64,000 nucleotides of DNA from Microbispora rosea (lineage in GTDB: Bacteria > Actinomycetota > Actinomycetes > Streptosporangiales > Streptosporangiaceae): the NCBI RefSeq assembly GCF_900156315.1, contig NZ_FTNI01000019.1:1-64000 (forward strand), read 5' to 3'. Under the pieces are notes generated by a model. The model was not told the DNA's origin, searched no databases, and was given only the letters and a program-made list of their open reading frames with translations. Both the position numbers and the translations under genes were made by a program. Positions 1-10,018 of this stretch are shown here, in pieces. Numbering within the stretch: the stretch's first letter is position 1; each line of letters opens with the position of its first letter.

Positions 1-1611
<1,611 letters not shown>

Positions 1612-1624
1612 CGGAAGATCGCCT

Positions 1625-2659
1625 TCAGGGCTTCGGCGGGGCGGTGCTCTCGCGTACGACGAGGGTGGTGGCGAACTCCTTGCGGTGATGGGGGAGGGGC
1701 TCGCCCCTGGCGAGCGTCACCAGCATGGCGGCCGCCGCCCCCGCCATCTCCGTCAGCGGCTGGTGGATCGTGGTCAGCGGCGGAATGGCCCACCGCACCG
1801 GGGGCATGTCGTCGAAGCCGACGACGCTCAGGTCCTCGGGGATGCGCAGCCCCAGTTGGTGGGCCGCGTGGTAGACCCCGATGGCCTGGCCGTCGTTGGA
1901 GGCGAAGACGGCCGTGGGCGGGTCGGGCAGGCGCAGCAGCCGGTGGGTGTGCGTCAGACCGTCCTCGATCTGATAGTCGCCCTGGCAGATCAGGTCCGGG
2001 TCGACGGGTACCCCGGCCGTGTCGAGCGCGGCGCGGTAGCCGTCGAGCCGGGCCCGGCTGGACAGCGCGTGCGACGGCCCGGTGATGATGGCGATCCGCC
2101 GGTGGCCCAGCTCCAGCAGGTGGCGGGTGGCGGTGAGCCCGCCGTTCCAGTTGCCCGCGCCCACCGAGGGGACGCGATGGCCCGGGTCACCGGTCGGGTC
2201 GAGGAGGACGAGGGGGATCCTGTGCGTGGCGAGCCGCTCACGCTGGACGTCGGTCATGCTGGAGAAGACCGCGATGACGCCGGCGGGGCGGCGGCCGAGC
2301 ACGTCCTCGAGCCAGTCGGCGCCGGGGACGTGGTTGCCCTGTAACTCGGAGATCGCCACGGCCATGTGGTGCTCGCGCGCGACCTGTCCCACCCCTCGGG
2401 CGATCTCCGTCGGGTAGTCGCCCGCCAGCTCGTGGAAGACCAGCTCCAGCACGGCGGCCGGGCTGGAGCGCCGCCGCTGCCGGCGGAAGCCGTGCTCGCG
2501 GATGAGGCCCTCGATGAGGGCGCGGGTTTCCGGGGCCACCGCGGACCTGCCGTTCACCACCTTGGAGACCGTCGCCTTGGACACTCCCGCGAGTTCGGCA
2601 AGCTGCGCGAGGGTCAGCGGCTCTGGGACGGATGCGGACGGCTCGTCGACAACGGTCAC
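1625..2659 (-). CDS. LacI-family transcriptional regulator
   Basis: A 344-residue repressor with an N-terminal LacI helix-turn-helix (LTLAQLAELAGVSKATVSKVVNGRS) and a periplasmic-binding-protein-like sensor domain running to the C-terminus (TTLVVRESTAPP). The GTG at 2659 is preferred over upstream starts: it gives the usual length and lies 7 nt behind TAGACT (2672-2667), consistent with a leaderless transcript. No strong ribosome binding site is visible. It is convergent with the xylanase gene, so it may regulate xylan genes, but the sequence does not prove this. A palindrome AAACCGGTTT lies about 110 bp upstream. Confidence 0.9.
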   Translation of the reverse strand: MTVVDEPSASVPEPLTLAQLAELAGVSKATVSKVVNGRSAVAPETRALIEGLIREHGFRRQRRRSSPAAVLELVFHELAGDYPTEIARGVGQVAREHHMAVAISELQGNHVPGADWLEDVLGRRPAGVIAVFSSMTDVQRERLATHRIPLVLLDPTGDPGHRVPSVGAGNWNGGLTATRHLLELGHRRIAIITGPSHALSSRARLDGYRAALDTAGVPVDPDLICQGDYQIEDGLTHTHRLLRLPDPPTAVFASNDGQAIGVYHAAHQLGLRIPEDLSVVGFDDMPPVRWAIPPLTTIHQPLTEMAGAAAAMLVTLARGEPLPHHRKEFATTLVVRESTAPPKP

Positions 2660-2771
2660 AAGGCGCAGTCTAACGTCGCCGCGGGCGTAATAGCCTGAAT
2701 GTTTCGGTGATCGGCCGATAATTTCAGCCGACCTCCACGTTCGCCCTGTTGCCAAGTGTGAAACTTTTCGG

Positions 2772-2781
2772 AAACCGGTTT
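2772..2781. promoter_or_regulatory. candidate LacI-type operator AAACCGGTTT
   Basis: A perfect 10-bp palindrome with the central CG typical of LacI-family sites, in the context TTCGGAAACCGGTTTACC. It overlaps the stop codon of the upstream XRE gene and lies about 110 bp before the LacI start at 2659. A second palindrome, ATCGGCCGAT, is at 2710-2719. Either could serve autoregulation; no matching copy was seen before the xylanase. Confidence 0.3.
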
Positions 2782-3631
2782 ACCTGGCGAGTGACGGTGC
2801 ACCGAGATCGGTGAGGGATGCGAGGCGCTCGGCGTCCTCGGTGCCAGGCTCGGCCGTGTAGACCATGACGCGCAGGTCGCTGCCCGTCACGGTGAGCACG
2901 TCGCAGTCCAGTGTCAGGGGACCGGCGTCCGGATGGTCGATGATCTTACGCCCGGCCTCGTGCCGGCCGACGGCGCCGGAATCCCACAGCTCGGCGAATC
3001 GGCCGCTGTTCGCGCGCAGGTCCGCGACCAGCCGCCGCAACCGCGGGTCGGCCGGGTAGCGGTCGGCGGTCGCGCGCAGGTCGGCGACCAGGGCCGCCTC
3101 GAACGCCCGCAGGGACTCCGGAGTGTGCCGGGCCCGGCCGGCGGGGCCGAGGAAGTGCCGCCACACGGCGTTGCGCTGGTCGCCGGGCCATTCCGACGGG
3201 TCGCCCATCAGCGCGGCGTACGGCGGGTTGGCCAGGAGCAGCGTCCAGCACGCGTCGAAGACCGCGACGGGAGTGCCGGCCAGCCGGTCCAGCAGCCGCC
3301 GCATGCTCGGGGTGATGTGCGCCGGCACCGTCTCCGGGCCCGGCGGGGCCAGCCCCGCCAGCCGGAACAGGTGCGCGCGTTCGGTGCCCGACAGCCGCAG
3401 GGCCCGGGCCAGCGCTTCGACGACCTGAGCCGACGGATGGGACGCCCGGCCCTGTTCGAGCCGGGTGACGTAGTCGACGGAGATCCCGGCCAGCAGGGCC
3501 AGCTCCTCACGGCGGAGACCGGCCGCGCGCCGCTGTCCGCCCGCGGGCAGCCCCGCGGTCTCGGGCGCCACCCGGTCGCGCCAGCGGCGCAGCGCCTCGC
3601 CGAACGCTCTCGTCGTTCCCCCCGTCGCCAT
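2780..3631 (-). CDS. XRE-family regulator with MmyB-like ligand-binding domain
   Basis: A 283-residue protein starting at ATG 3631 (MATGGTTR). An XRE helix-turn-helix occupies about residues 10-75 (LRREELALLAGISVDYVTRLEQGR). The rest matches the MmyB-type regulator domain (VFDACWTLLLANPPYAALMGD; later LDCDVLTVTGSDLRVMVYTA). Such actinobacterial regulators often control one adjacent divergent gene. Here that gene is the SRPBCC protein starting at 3697, 65 bp away. CAGACT lies 7 nt before the ATG, so a leaderless start is possible. The ligand is unknown. Confidence 0.9.
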   Translation of the reverse strand: MATGGTTRAFGEALRRWRDRVAPETAGLPAGGQRRAAGLRREELALLAGISVDYVTRLEQGRASHPSAQVVEALARALRLSGTERAHLFRLAGLAPPGPETVPAHITPSMRRLLDRLAGTPVAVFDACWTLLLANPPYAALMGDPSEWPGDQRNAVWRHFLGPAGRARHTPESLRAFEAALVADLRATADRYPADPRLRRLVADLRANSGRFAELWDSGAVGRHEAGRKIIDHPDAGPLTLDCDVLTVTGSDLRVMVYTAEPGTEDAERLASLTDLGAPSLAR

Positions 3632-3696
3632 GCACACCAGTCTGCACCCGAGCGACAGCAACGGGCGGTATGACCGGCTCCGGCATGATGGCGTGC

Positions 3697-4101
3697 ATGG
3701 CTTTCGAATCGAGGCACGTCAGCGTGTGGATCGACCGGCACGCGGCTGACGTCTACGAATACGCGTCGAACCCCGCCAACCTCCCGGAGTGGGCTCCGGG
3801 GCTCGGCAGCGCCGTGGAGAACGTCGACGGCAAGTGGTACGTGGAGACCCCCTCGGGCCGGGTCGGCCTGGCCTTCGTGGAGCGCAACGAGTACGGCGTT
3901 CTCGACCACGACGTCACGCTGCCCTCCGGGCAGGTCGTCCACAACCCGATGCGGGTCATCCCCGGCGGCGACGCCTGCGAGGTGGTCTTCACTCTGCGCC
4001 GCCTTCCGGGTGTGGACGACGAGGACTTCGCCCGCGACGCGGGCCTCGTCCAGGCCGACCTCACCCGGTTGAAGCACATCCTGGAACAGCCGCCCGGGTG
4101 A
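3697..4101 (+). CDS. SRPBCC-superfamily protein
   Basis: A 134-residue cytoplasmic protein with the helix-grip (polyketide cyclase/START-like) pattern: a short N-terminal strand (HVSVWIDRHAADVYEYASNPANLPEWAPGL), a beta-sheet core, and a long C-terminal helix (DAGLVQADLTRLKHILEQ). Start codons at 3670 and 3685 are in frame, but MAFESRH at 3697 fits the family start. It is divergent from the XRE regulator and is the most likely target of that regulator. The fold suggests binding of a small hydrophobic molecule; no catalytic residues can be named. Confidence 0.8.
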   Translation: MAFESRHVSVWIDRHAADVYEYASNPANLPEWAPGLGSAVENVDGKWYVETPSGRVGLAFVERNEYGVLDHDVTLPSGQVVHNPMRVIPGGDACEVVFTLRRLPGVDDEDFARDAGLVQADLTRLKHILEQPPG

Positions 4102-4167
4102 CGGAACGGGCGAGGTGACGAAGGCCGTTTCCTTGCGCCTTCCGCCCAATCGGGATTCATTGCGTGC

Positions 4168-5421
4168 ATGCGCAGTCGCTTGAGGAAGCTCATAGGCCCG
4201 ACTGGCGCTGCGGGCGGGCCTCTGGCGCGTAACCGCGAATTCCGTTTGCTGTGGCTCAGCTTCACTATGTCGGTGGCGGGCGACCAGATCTTCCCCGTCA
4301 CGGTCACCATCGCGGCACTCAACGCGGGCGGCACCGCCTCGACCGTCGGCGCGATCTTCACCTGCCGGTGGATCGCGTTGATCGTGTTCGCGTTGCTCGG
4401 CGGGCTGTGGGCGGACCGGTTGCCACGCCGTACGGTGATGGTCGCCTCGCTGGCTTTTCAGTGCTGCGTGGCCGCCGTGGGGTTGTCCGGCGGTGTCTCC
4501 TCATGGCTGCTCGCGCTGCTGGTCTTCCTCGTCGGAGGGGCGGAGGCGTTCCACCGGCCCGCGTACCAGGCCTGCCTGTCATCGGTTCTCACCCCTGCCC
4601 AGCGTCCGGCCGGCGCTGCGCTGACGGCTGTCTCCTGGCGGCTCGGCGCCGTGATCGGGCCCGGTCTCGGCGCGTACGTGGTGACGGCGTGGTCCCCGCG
4701 GATCGGGTTCCTCGCCGTGCTGACGGCCTATCTGCTCGGCCTTGTCCTTCTCCTGCCGTTACGCGAACCCGTCGTCACGGCGGGGCGGCGGGCGTCCGCC
4801 GTACGGGAGATCGCCGACGGCCTCTCCGAGGTCGTCCGGCGGCGGTGGGTCCTGGGGATCATCGTCGCCGTCGCGCTTCAGCAGATGTTCACGATCGCAC
4901 CGGCGCAGGTCCTGCTGCCCCTCGTCTCCCGCGAGACCTTCGGCGGCGACGCCGCGTACGGAACCGCCCTCGCTTTACTGTCGGTCGGCGGCCTGGCGGG
5001 CGGGCTCGTCAGCATGAGGTGGAAGCCCGGCCGGCCGGGGCTGGCCGCCGTCACCGGGCTCGCCCTCTACGGCCTCGTGCCGCTCGCGCTCGCCTGTCCG
5101 GTGTCGCGGGAATTCGTGTACGCGTGCTACGTCGCGGTTGGCCTGGGGCTGGAGATCTTCGCCGTCCAGTGGGTGGTGAACCTCCAGAGGGAGATCCCTC
5201 CGGAGCGGCTCGCCCGGGTCACCTCCGTGGACTGGCTGGCCGCCTCGGTCATGACGCCCCTCGGCCTGACGCTCACCGGTCCGGCCGCCGCGGCAATCGG
5301 CCGCCCGGCGCTGCTGGTGATCGGCGCGGTGGCCGGATTCGCCGTGCCGATGGCCACTCTTCTGCTCCGCGGGATGACGCGCTTCGACAGCGCTCCCGAG
5401 ACGGCCACCTCGCTGAACTAG
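4168..5421 (+). CDS. major facilitator superfamily efflux transporter
   Basis: A 417-residue polytopic membrane protein with about 11-12 hydrophobic segments. The MFS motif-A-like loop GGLWADRLPRRTVM follows TM2 and a related loop follows TM8, typical of the drug/siderophore exporter group (EntS/MdfA-like halves). The N-terminus carries a short basic stretch before NREFRLLWLSFTMSVAGDQ, a common opening for actinobacterial MFS exporters. It ends 11 nt before the RmlD-like gene at 5433, so the two are probably co-transcribed. The substrate is not predictable. Confidence 0.88.
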   Translation: MRSRLRKLIGPTGAAGGPLARNREFRLLWLSFTMSVAGDQIFPVTVTIAALNAGGTASTVGAIFTCRWIALIVFALLGGLWADRLPRRTVMVASLAFQCCVAAVGLSGGVSSWLLALLVFLVGGAEAFHRPAYQACLSSVLTPAQRPAGAALTAVSWRLGAVIGPGLGAYVVTAWSPRIGFLAVLTAYLLGLVLLLPLREPVVTAGRRASAVREIADGLSEVVRRRWVLGIIVAVALQQMFTIAPAQVLLPLVSRETFGGDAAYGTALALLSVGGLAGGLVSMRWKPGRPGLAAVTGLALYGLVPLALACPVSREFVYACYVAVGLGLEIFAVQWVVNLQREIPPERLARVTSVDWLAASVMTPLGLTLTGPAAAAIGRPALLVIGAVAGFAVPMATLLLRGMTRFDSAPETATSLN

Positions 5422-5432
5422 GGTCACGGCCC

Positions 5433-6251
5433 ATGAGGATCCTCATCGTGGGCGGCAGCGGCTTTCTCGGCGACGAACTCGTACGGCAGTCCGCGGCGGA
5501 GGGCCATGTCGTGGCCGCGACCTGTCTGACGCGGCCGGGAACGGCGGCGGGAGCCGACTGGCTGCCGCTCGATATCCGTGATCGTGCTGCCACACTCGAC
5601 CTGATGGGCGCCTTCGGGCCGGACGTGGTCGTCAACGCGGCCTACCGCCAATCGGACTGGGTGACGACGGCCGTCGGCGCCGCTCACGTGGCCGTCGCGA
5701 CCGCCGCGATCGGGGCACGCCTGGTGCACGTGTCCAGCGACGCCGTCTTCTCGGGTAAGGCGATCACTTATGCCGAGGACAGCGTCCCCGATCCGGCCAC
5801 ACCGTACGGAGCGGCGAAGGCGGCCGCGGAGGCGGCTGTGCAGGCGATCACTCCCACCGGCGTGATCGCACGGACCTCCCTGATCATCGGGGACGGCGGT
5901 TCTCCGCACGAAGGCATGGTGCACGCGCTTGCCTCCGGCGGCATCCGCGGGGTGCTGTTCACCGATGATGTGCGCTGCCCCGTGCATGTCCGTGACCTGG
6001 CCGCGGCCGTCTTGGAGCTTGCGCGCTCCGACCGCGCGGGGGTCCATCATGTGGCCGGGGCAGACGCGGTGAGTCGCTATGAGCTTGGATGTCTTGTCGC
6101 GCGGCGCGACGGCATCGACCCGGCTCGGCTCCCGTACGGCCGGCGCGCCGGCAGCGGCCTGCCCGGGCCGCTCGATGTGCGGCTGGACTGCGGCCTCTCT
6201 CAGCGGCACCTGAAGACCAGGTTGCGCGGTGCGCGGGAGTTCCTGAGTTAG
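5433..6251 (+). CDS. NAD(P)-dependent sugar-nucleotide oxidoreductase, RmlD-like SDR
   Basis: A 272-residue extended short-chain dehydrogenase. The Rossmann nucleotide-binding motif GGSGFLG is at residues 7-13, followed by DIRD, NAAY and SSDAVF segments and the catalytic YGAAK pair, in the order seen in dTDP-4-dehydrorhamnose reductase (RmlD) and related epimerases. The C-terminal part (RYELGCLVA..LDCGLSQRHLKTRLRG) is also RmlD-like. No other rhamnose pathway gene is nearby, so the true substrate is open. It likely forms an operon with the MFS gene and converges on rph, 20 bp away. Confidence 0.85.
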   Translation: MRILIVGGSGFLGDELVRQSAAEGHVVAATCLTRPGTAAGADWLPLDIRDRAATLDLMGAFGPDVVVNAAYRQSDWVTTAVGAAHVAVATAAIGARLVHVSSDAVFSGKAITYAEDSVPDPATPYGAAKAAAEAAVQAITPTGVIARTSLIIGDGGSPHEGMVHALASGGIRGVLFTDDVRCPVHVRDLAAAVLELARSDRAGVHHVAGADAVSRYELGCLVARRDGIDPARLPYGRRAGSGLPGPLDVRLDCGLSQRHLKTRLRGAREFLS

Positions 6252-6271
6252 CCGCAGCCCACGCGACCGCT

Positions 6272-8830
6272 TCAGGCGAGGATCTCGACGTACCCGTCGG
6301 TTCCGTGAACGCGGATCCGCTGCCCGTCCCGGATCAGCCGGGTGGCCTGCTCCACGCCTACGACCGCCGGCAGGCCGTACTCCCGGGCGATCACCGCCCC
6401 GTGGGTCATGAGGCCGCCGACCTCCGTCACCAGTCCGGCGGCGGCGACGAACAGGGGGGTCCAGCTGGGGTCGGTGTAGGCGGTGACGAGGATGTCGCCC
6501 GTGTCGAGGTCGGCCTGCGCCATGTCCACGACGACACGGGCACGGCCCTCGACGACCCCGGCCGAGACCGGGAGGCCCACCAATGCGCCGGGCGGGGCGT
6601 CGTCGCGCCGATACCGGCCGTTGACGACCTCGCCCTCCGACGTGAGAACCCGGGGCGGTGTGAGTGCCTCGTACGACCGGAACGCCGCACGCCTTTCCAT
6701 GATGAGTTCGGCGTCCACGTCGTCGGTGCGCACGACTTCCCGCAACTCGTCGAGCCGGAGGAAGAAGATGTCGTCCTTCTCCCGCAGGACGCCGGAGCGC
6801 ACGAGGCGCTCGGCTTCCCGCAGCAACGCCTGCTTGTAGACGAAGTAGCGGCTGATCATGCCGTACTTGGGGTACTCCCGGTATCCGGCGAAGGCGCGGA
6901 CGCGGTCGATCATCCGCTTGGTCTCCTCGGCCTTCTGCTCCCCGTCGGGCAGGGAGCGCAGCCGCGTCAGCAGTTCCTGCTCTTTCCGCAGTGACTCCTG
7001 GCGTCCTTGTTCGAAGCGCCGTTTGCCGGCGCCCGGCTCGAAGTTCTTGATGTTGCCGAGGATGGCAGGCACGAGCGCGGCGGGGTTCTCGCTCCAGCGC
7101 GTCCTGGTGATGTCGATCTCGCCTGTGCAGCGCATGCCGTACTCGTCGAGGTAGCTCCGGATGGCGTCACGTGCGTCCCGTCCACCGGGCAGCCCGGCCA
7201 GCTCGTCGAGGAAGCCGTCGCCCTCCCGGCCTTCGTCCGCGACACGTTGGGCGACGCGGTGCAGGAACGCCACGACGTCGGCGTGCGGCCGGATCGCGTC
7301 GGCGACGTCGAGGAGCGCCAGCCCCATCTCCGACGTGACGTTGTGGGAGACGGACTGCGCGAGCACGTCGGCGGCGTTCTTCTCGCCCAGCCACTCCTCG
7401 AGGTGGTCGTTGAGCCACCAGGTCGCCTCCATCCCGGCCATGATCACCTGGGTGCTCACCGGATCGAACAGGATGCGCTTCAGCTCTGCGATGTCGGCCA
7501 GGATGAAGTCGAGCAGCGTCGGCCCGGACAGGCCCTGGATCTCGCGCCGCAGGGCGGCGACGGACGCCTGACTCTGCCGGATCAACCGTGTGACGACGGC
7601 CGGATCGGTCTCGATCGGGGCGGGCGCGCCACCGGCTGGTGCGGGGACGGCGGGTGCGGGGCCGGAGCCCCCGTCGGGAAGCGAGCGGACGAAACCGCGG
7701 TCGAGGAGGGTCTGCAGCGCGTCCCGGATCAGCGGGTCGGACCTCCCCAGGGTCCCGACGAGCCCCGCGCGACCCGCGGGTGTCGCCAGGATGGGGGCGA
7801 CGTCGACGAACAACCGTCCGCCCGCCTCGTGCATCGGCCGCGGGGTCGTCAGCTGCCACAGGGAGAGCCCCAGCGGCTTCATCGCGTCGGTCATCATCTG
7901 CTGGTGACCCACCGAGACGAAGACGTGGTTCTCCTGGTCATCGGTCGCGGGAACGGGGAACAGGGTGGTGATCGCCCGGCTCTGGACGATGTGGAAGTCG
8001 TCGCCGGCCAGGCACCATTCGATGTCCTGGGGCCGGCCGAAGTGCGCTTCGATTCGCCGGCCCAGCCGCACCAGGCGTACGACGTGCGCGTCCGTCAGAA
8101 CCGGCTCGCCGGCGGCCGCCCTGGAGACGACCTGGTCGTCGCGCACCGTGTAGGCGTCCCCGGAGACCAGACCGGAGACGAGCGCCTCGCCGAGCCCCCG
8201 AACGGCCTCCACGGTGGCGACCTTCCGGTTCGAGGTCACGGGGTCCGCGGTGAACAGGATCCCGGCCGCGTCCGGGAACACCATCCGCTGCACGACCACG
8301 GCCATCCGCACCTTCCGGTGGTCGAAGCCGTTGCGGCATCGGTAGATCACCGCCCGCTCGGTGAACAGCGAGGCCCAGCACCGCCGCACGTGCCGGAGGA
8401 TCGCCGCCAGGCCCACGATGTTCAGGTACGAGTCCTGCTGGCCGGCGAAGGACGCGGTCGGCAGGTCCTCGGCCGTCGCACTGGAACGCACCGCGTAGGA
8501 GGCCTGCTCCCCGAGCCGGGCGAGCGACTCGCGGATGGCCGCCACGATGTCGTCGGGCATCGCGACGCCTTCGACGGCGCGGCGGATGTCCGCGCTCAGG
8601 GTGCGGATCGCCGCGCGGTCGTCCGGCTCGACCCGCGACAGCAGGTCGAGCTGAGCGTCGATCGACGGCACCTCCGCCATGACCCGCTGGAAGGCGTCCG
8701 TCGTGACGCAGAAGCCGTCCGGCACCCGGATGCCGTCCATTCGCGAGAGCTCGCCCAGGTGCATCCCCTTGCCGCCGACGTCTGCGAGATTCGTCGAGCC
8801 GATCTGCTCGAAACCCATCACATAGTGCAA
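6272..8830 (-). CDS. rph: rifampin (rifamycin) phosphotransferase
   Basis: An 852-residue three-domain dikinase that inactivates rifamycins by phosphorylation. The ATP-binding domain (about residues 1-310) begins with a VGGKG motif and contains AVRSSATAEDLPTASFAGQQ. A rifamycin-binding middle domain contains VSVGHQQMMTDAMKPLG. The C-terminal swivelling domain has the phospho-accepting His810 in LMTHGAVIAREYG. The TTG at 8830 is chosen: it lies 8 nt behind GGAG and includes the HYVMGF stretch expected at the family N-terminus, which the ATG at 8818 would lose. Length fits known Rph enzymes. It is divergent from a DrrAB-type exporter. Confidence 0.95.
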   Translation of the reverse strand: MHYVMGFEQIGSTNLADVGGKGMHLGELSRMDGIRVPDGFCVTTDAFQRVMAEVPSIDAQLDLLSRVEPDDRAAIRTLSADIRRAVEGVAMPDDIVAAIRESLARLGEQASYAVRSSATAEDLPTASFAGQQDSYLNIVGLAAILRHVRRCWASLFTERAVIYRCRNGFDHRKVRMAVVVQRMVFPDAAGILFTADPVTSNRKVATVEAVRGLGEALVSGLVSGDAYTVRDDQVVSRAAAGEPVLTDAHVVRLVRLGRRIEAHFGRPQDIEWCLAGDDFHIVQSRAITTLFPVPATDDQENHVFVSVGHQQMMTDAMKPLGLSLWQLTTPRPMHEAGGRLFVDVAPILATPAGRAGLVGTLGRSDPLIRDALQTLLDRGFVRSLPDGGSGPAPAVPAPAGGAPAPIETDPAVVTRLIRQSQASVAALRREIQGLSGPTLLDFILADIAELKRILFDPVSTQVIMAGMEATWWLNDHLEEWLGEKNAADVLAQSVSHNVTSEMGLALLDVADAIRPHADVVAFLHRVAQRVADEGREGDGFLDELAGLPGGRDARDAIRSYLDEYGMRCTGEIDITRTRWSENPAALVPAILGNIKNFEPGAGKRRFEQGRQESLRKEQELLTRLRSLPDGEQKAEETKRMIDRVRAFAGYREYPKYGMISRYFVYKQALLREAERLVRSGVLREKDDIFFLRLDELREVVRTDDVDAELIMERRAAFRSYEALTPPRVLTSEGEVVNGRYRRDDAPPGALVGLPVSAGVVEGRARVVVDMAQADLDTGDILVTAYTDPSWTPLFVAAAGLVTEVGGLMTHGAVIAREYGLPAVVGVEQATRLIRDGQRIRVHGTDGYVEILA

Positions 8831-8890
8831 TTCCGTTGCTCCATCGTTCGTCGGGCCGGTTCGCAACGGGCAAGTATGGAGCACTTTTCT

Positions 8891-8906
8891 GCGCCTCATG
8901 AGGCGC
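8891..8906. promoter_or_regulatory. perfect 16-bp palindrome in the rph/exporter divergent promoter
   Basis: GCGCCTCATGAGGCGC is a perfect palindrome 60 bp upstream of rph and 140 bp upstream of the exporter ATPase gene. Its size and symmetry suit a dimeric repressor site. A TATACAGT stretch at 8917-8924 could hold the exporter -10. No dedicated repressor gene is adjacent, so the binding protein is unknown. Confidence 0.4.
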
Positions 8907-8937
8907 GCACATCCGCTATACAGTGAAAGTGGAGGGG

Positions 8938-8987
8938 TGAAACCGCCGGCTCGGGGCTGAAACCGGGCTGAAGCCGCGGTGAAGCCG
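8938..8987 (+). repeat. helically phased direct repeats TGAARCC, SARP-site-like
   Basis: TGAAACC occurs at 8938-8944 and 8958-8964, and TGAAGCC at 8969-8975 and 8980-8986. The last three copies are spaced exactly 11 bp (7-mer plus 4 bp). SARP activators are known to bind heptamer direct repeats with this spacing upstream of target promoters. A SARP gene lies just downstream of the exporter operon. No good -10 is seen 8 bp after the last repeat, which weakens the call. Confidence 0.4.
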
Positions 8988-9046
8988 GAAGCGCGGAAGC
9001 TCTTCTCGAACGCCGGGAGGTACCCGGCGGAGAGAGGAGACGCGTC

Positions 9047-10018
9047 ATGGCGGACCTCAGCGCCGTCCGGGCCGACAGCCTGGTCAAAACCTTCGGGGAC
9101 TTCCGTGCCGTGGACGGCATCGACCTTCACGTACGGCAGGGCGAGATCTTCGGGGTCCTGGGCCCCAACGGAGCAGGCAAGACCACGACGCTCCGGATGC
9201 TCGCCACCCTGCTCCCGATCGACGGCGGCCGCGCGGAGATCTTCGGTGTCGACGTCCGGCGGGAACCGCACCGCATCCGGCAACTGGTGGGCGTCACCGG
9301 CCAGTACGCCTCGGTGGACGAGGATCTGACCGCCCGGGAGAACCTCTGGCTGTTCGCCCGTCTGCAGGGCCTGACCAGCACCCGGGCCAAGAGCATCGCT
9401 GGTGACCTGCTCGAACGCTTCGACCTCCAGGAGGCGGCCGACCGTCCCCTGTCCCAGTTCAGCGGCGGCATGCGCCGTCGCCTGGACCTGGCGTCGAGCC
9501 TGATCACCCGCCCACCCCTGATCTTCCTGGACGAGCCCACGACCGGCCTCGATCCGAGGACCCGGGGCCAGATGTGGGACACGATCCGCGAGCTGGTCAC
9601 CGACGGCTCCACGATCCTCCTGACCACCCAATACCTGGACGAGGCCGACCAGCTGGCCGATCGCATCGCCGTGATCGACCGGGGCCGGAAGGTCGCCGAG
9701 GACACCCCCGACGCGCTGAAGACCCAGGTCGGCGAATCGACCCTGCAGCTCCGCCTGGCGGAGGGCTCCGACACCACGCTGGGCGCGGACGTCGTCCGCA
9801 GGTTGCTGGGCGAGGAGCCGGTCCTCAGCCCGGAATCAGGACGCATGAACATCCCCCTTCCCGACCCCGACCGGGCCGCGGACGTCCTGATCGCCCTGAG
9901 GCAGGCAGGCCTCGGCATCTCCTCGGTGAGCGTCGCCAAGCCGACGCTGGACGAGGTCTTCCTGGCGCTGACCGGCCACGGCGCCGACGACGAATCCCAG
10001 ATGGAGGCGGCCCGATGA
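9047..10018 (+). CDS. DrrA-family ABC transporter ATPase (drug efflux)
   Basis: A 323-residue cytoplasmic ATPase of the daunorubicin-resistance DrrA type. It shows Walker A GPNGAGKTTT, the signature QFSGGMRRRLDLASSL, Walker B LIFLDEPTTGLDP, and the C-terminal extension ending in KPTLDEVFLALTGH that is typical of DrrA. A strong ribosome binding site (GAGAGGAGA) precedes ATG 9047. Its stop overlaps the start of the permease gene (ATGA at 10015-10018), so the two are translationally coupled. Being divergent from rph suggests co-regulated drug defence; the exported compound is unknown. Confidence 0.93.
   Translation: MADLSAVRADSLVKTFGDFRAVDGIDLHVRQGEIFGVLGPNGAGKTTTLRMLATLLPIDGGRAEIFGVDVRREPHRIRQLVGVTGQYASVDEDLTARENLWLFARLQGLTSTRAKSIAGDLLERFDLQEAADRPLSQFSGGMRRRLDLASSLITRPPLIFLDEPTTGLDPRTRGQMWDTIRELVTDGSTILLTTQYLDEADQLADRIAVIDRGRKVAEDTPDALKTQVGESTLQLRLAEGSDTTLGADVVRRLLGEEPVLSPESGRMNIPLPDPDRAADVLIALRQAGLGISSVSVAKPTLDEVFLALTGHGADDESQMEAAR

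Noticed and set aside
4251..5432. Upstream extension of the RmlD-like gene through the MFS gene
   Set aside because: The frame is open, but the protein sense starts at ATG 5433 with the Rossmann motif, and the MFS product in the other frame is clear.
8840..8880. Possible rifamycin-associated element (inverted 19-mer) upstream of rph
   Set aside because: GGGCCGGTTCGCAACGGGC matches the element, as I recall it, at only about 11 of 19 positions and lacks its symmetric arms; too weak to annotate.
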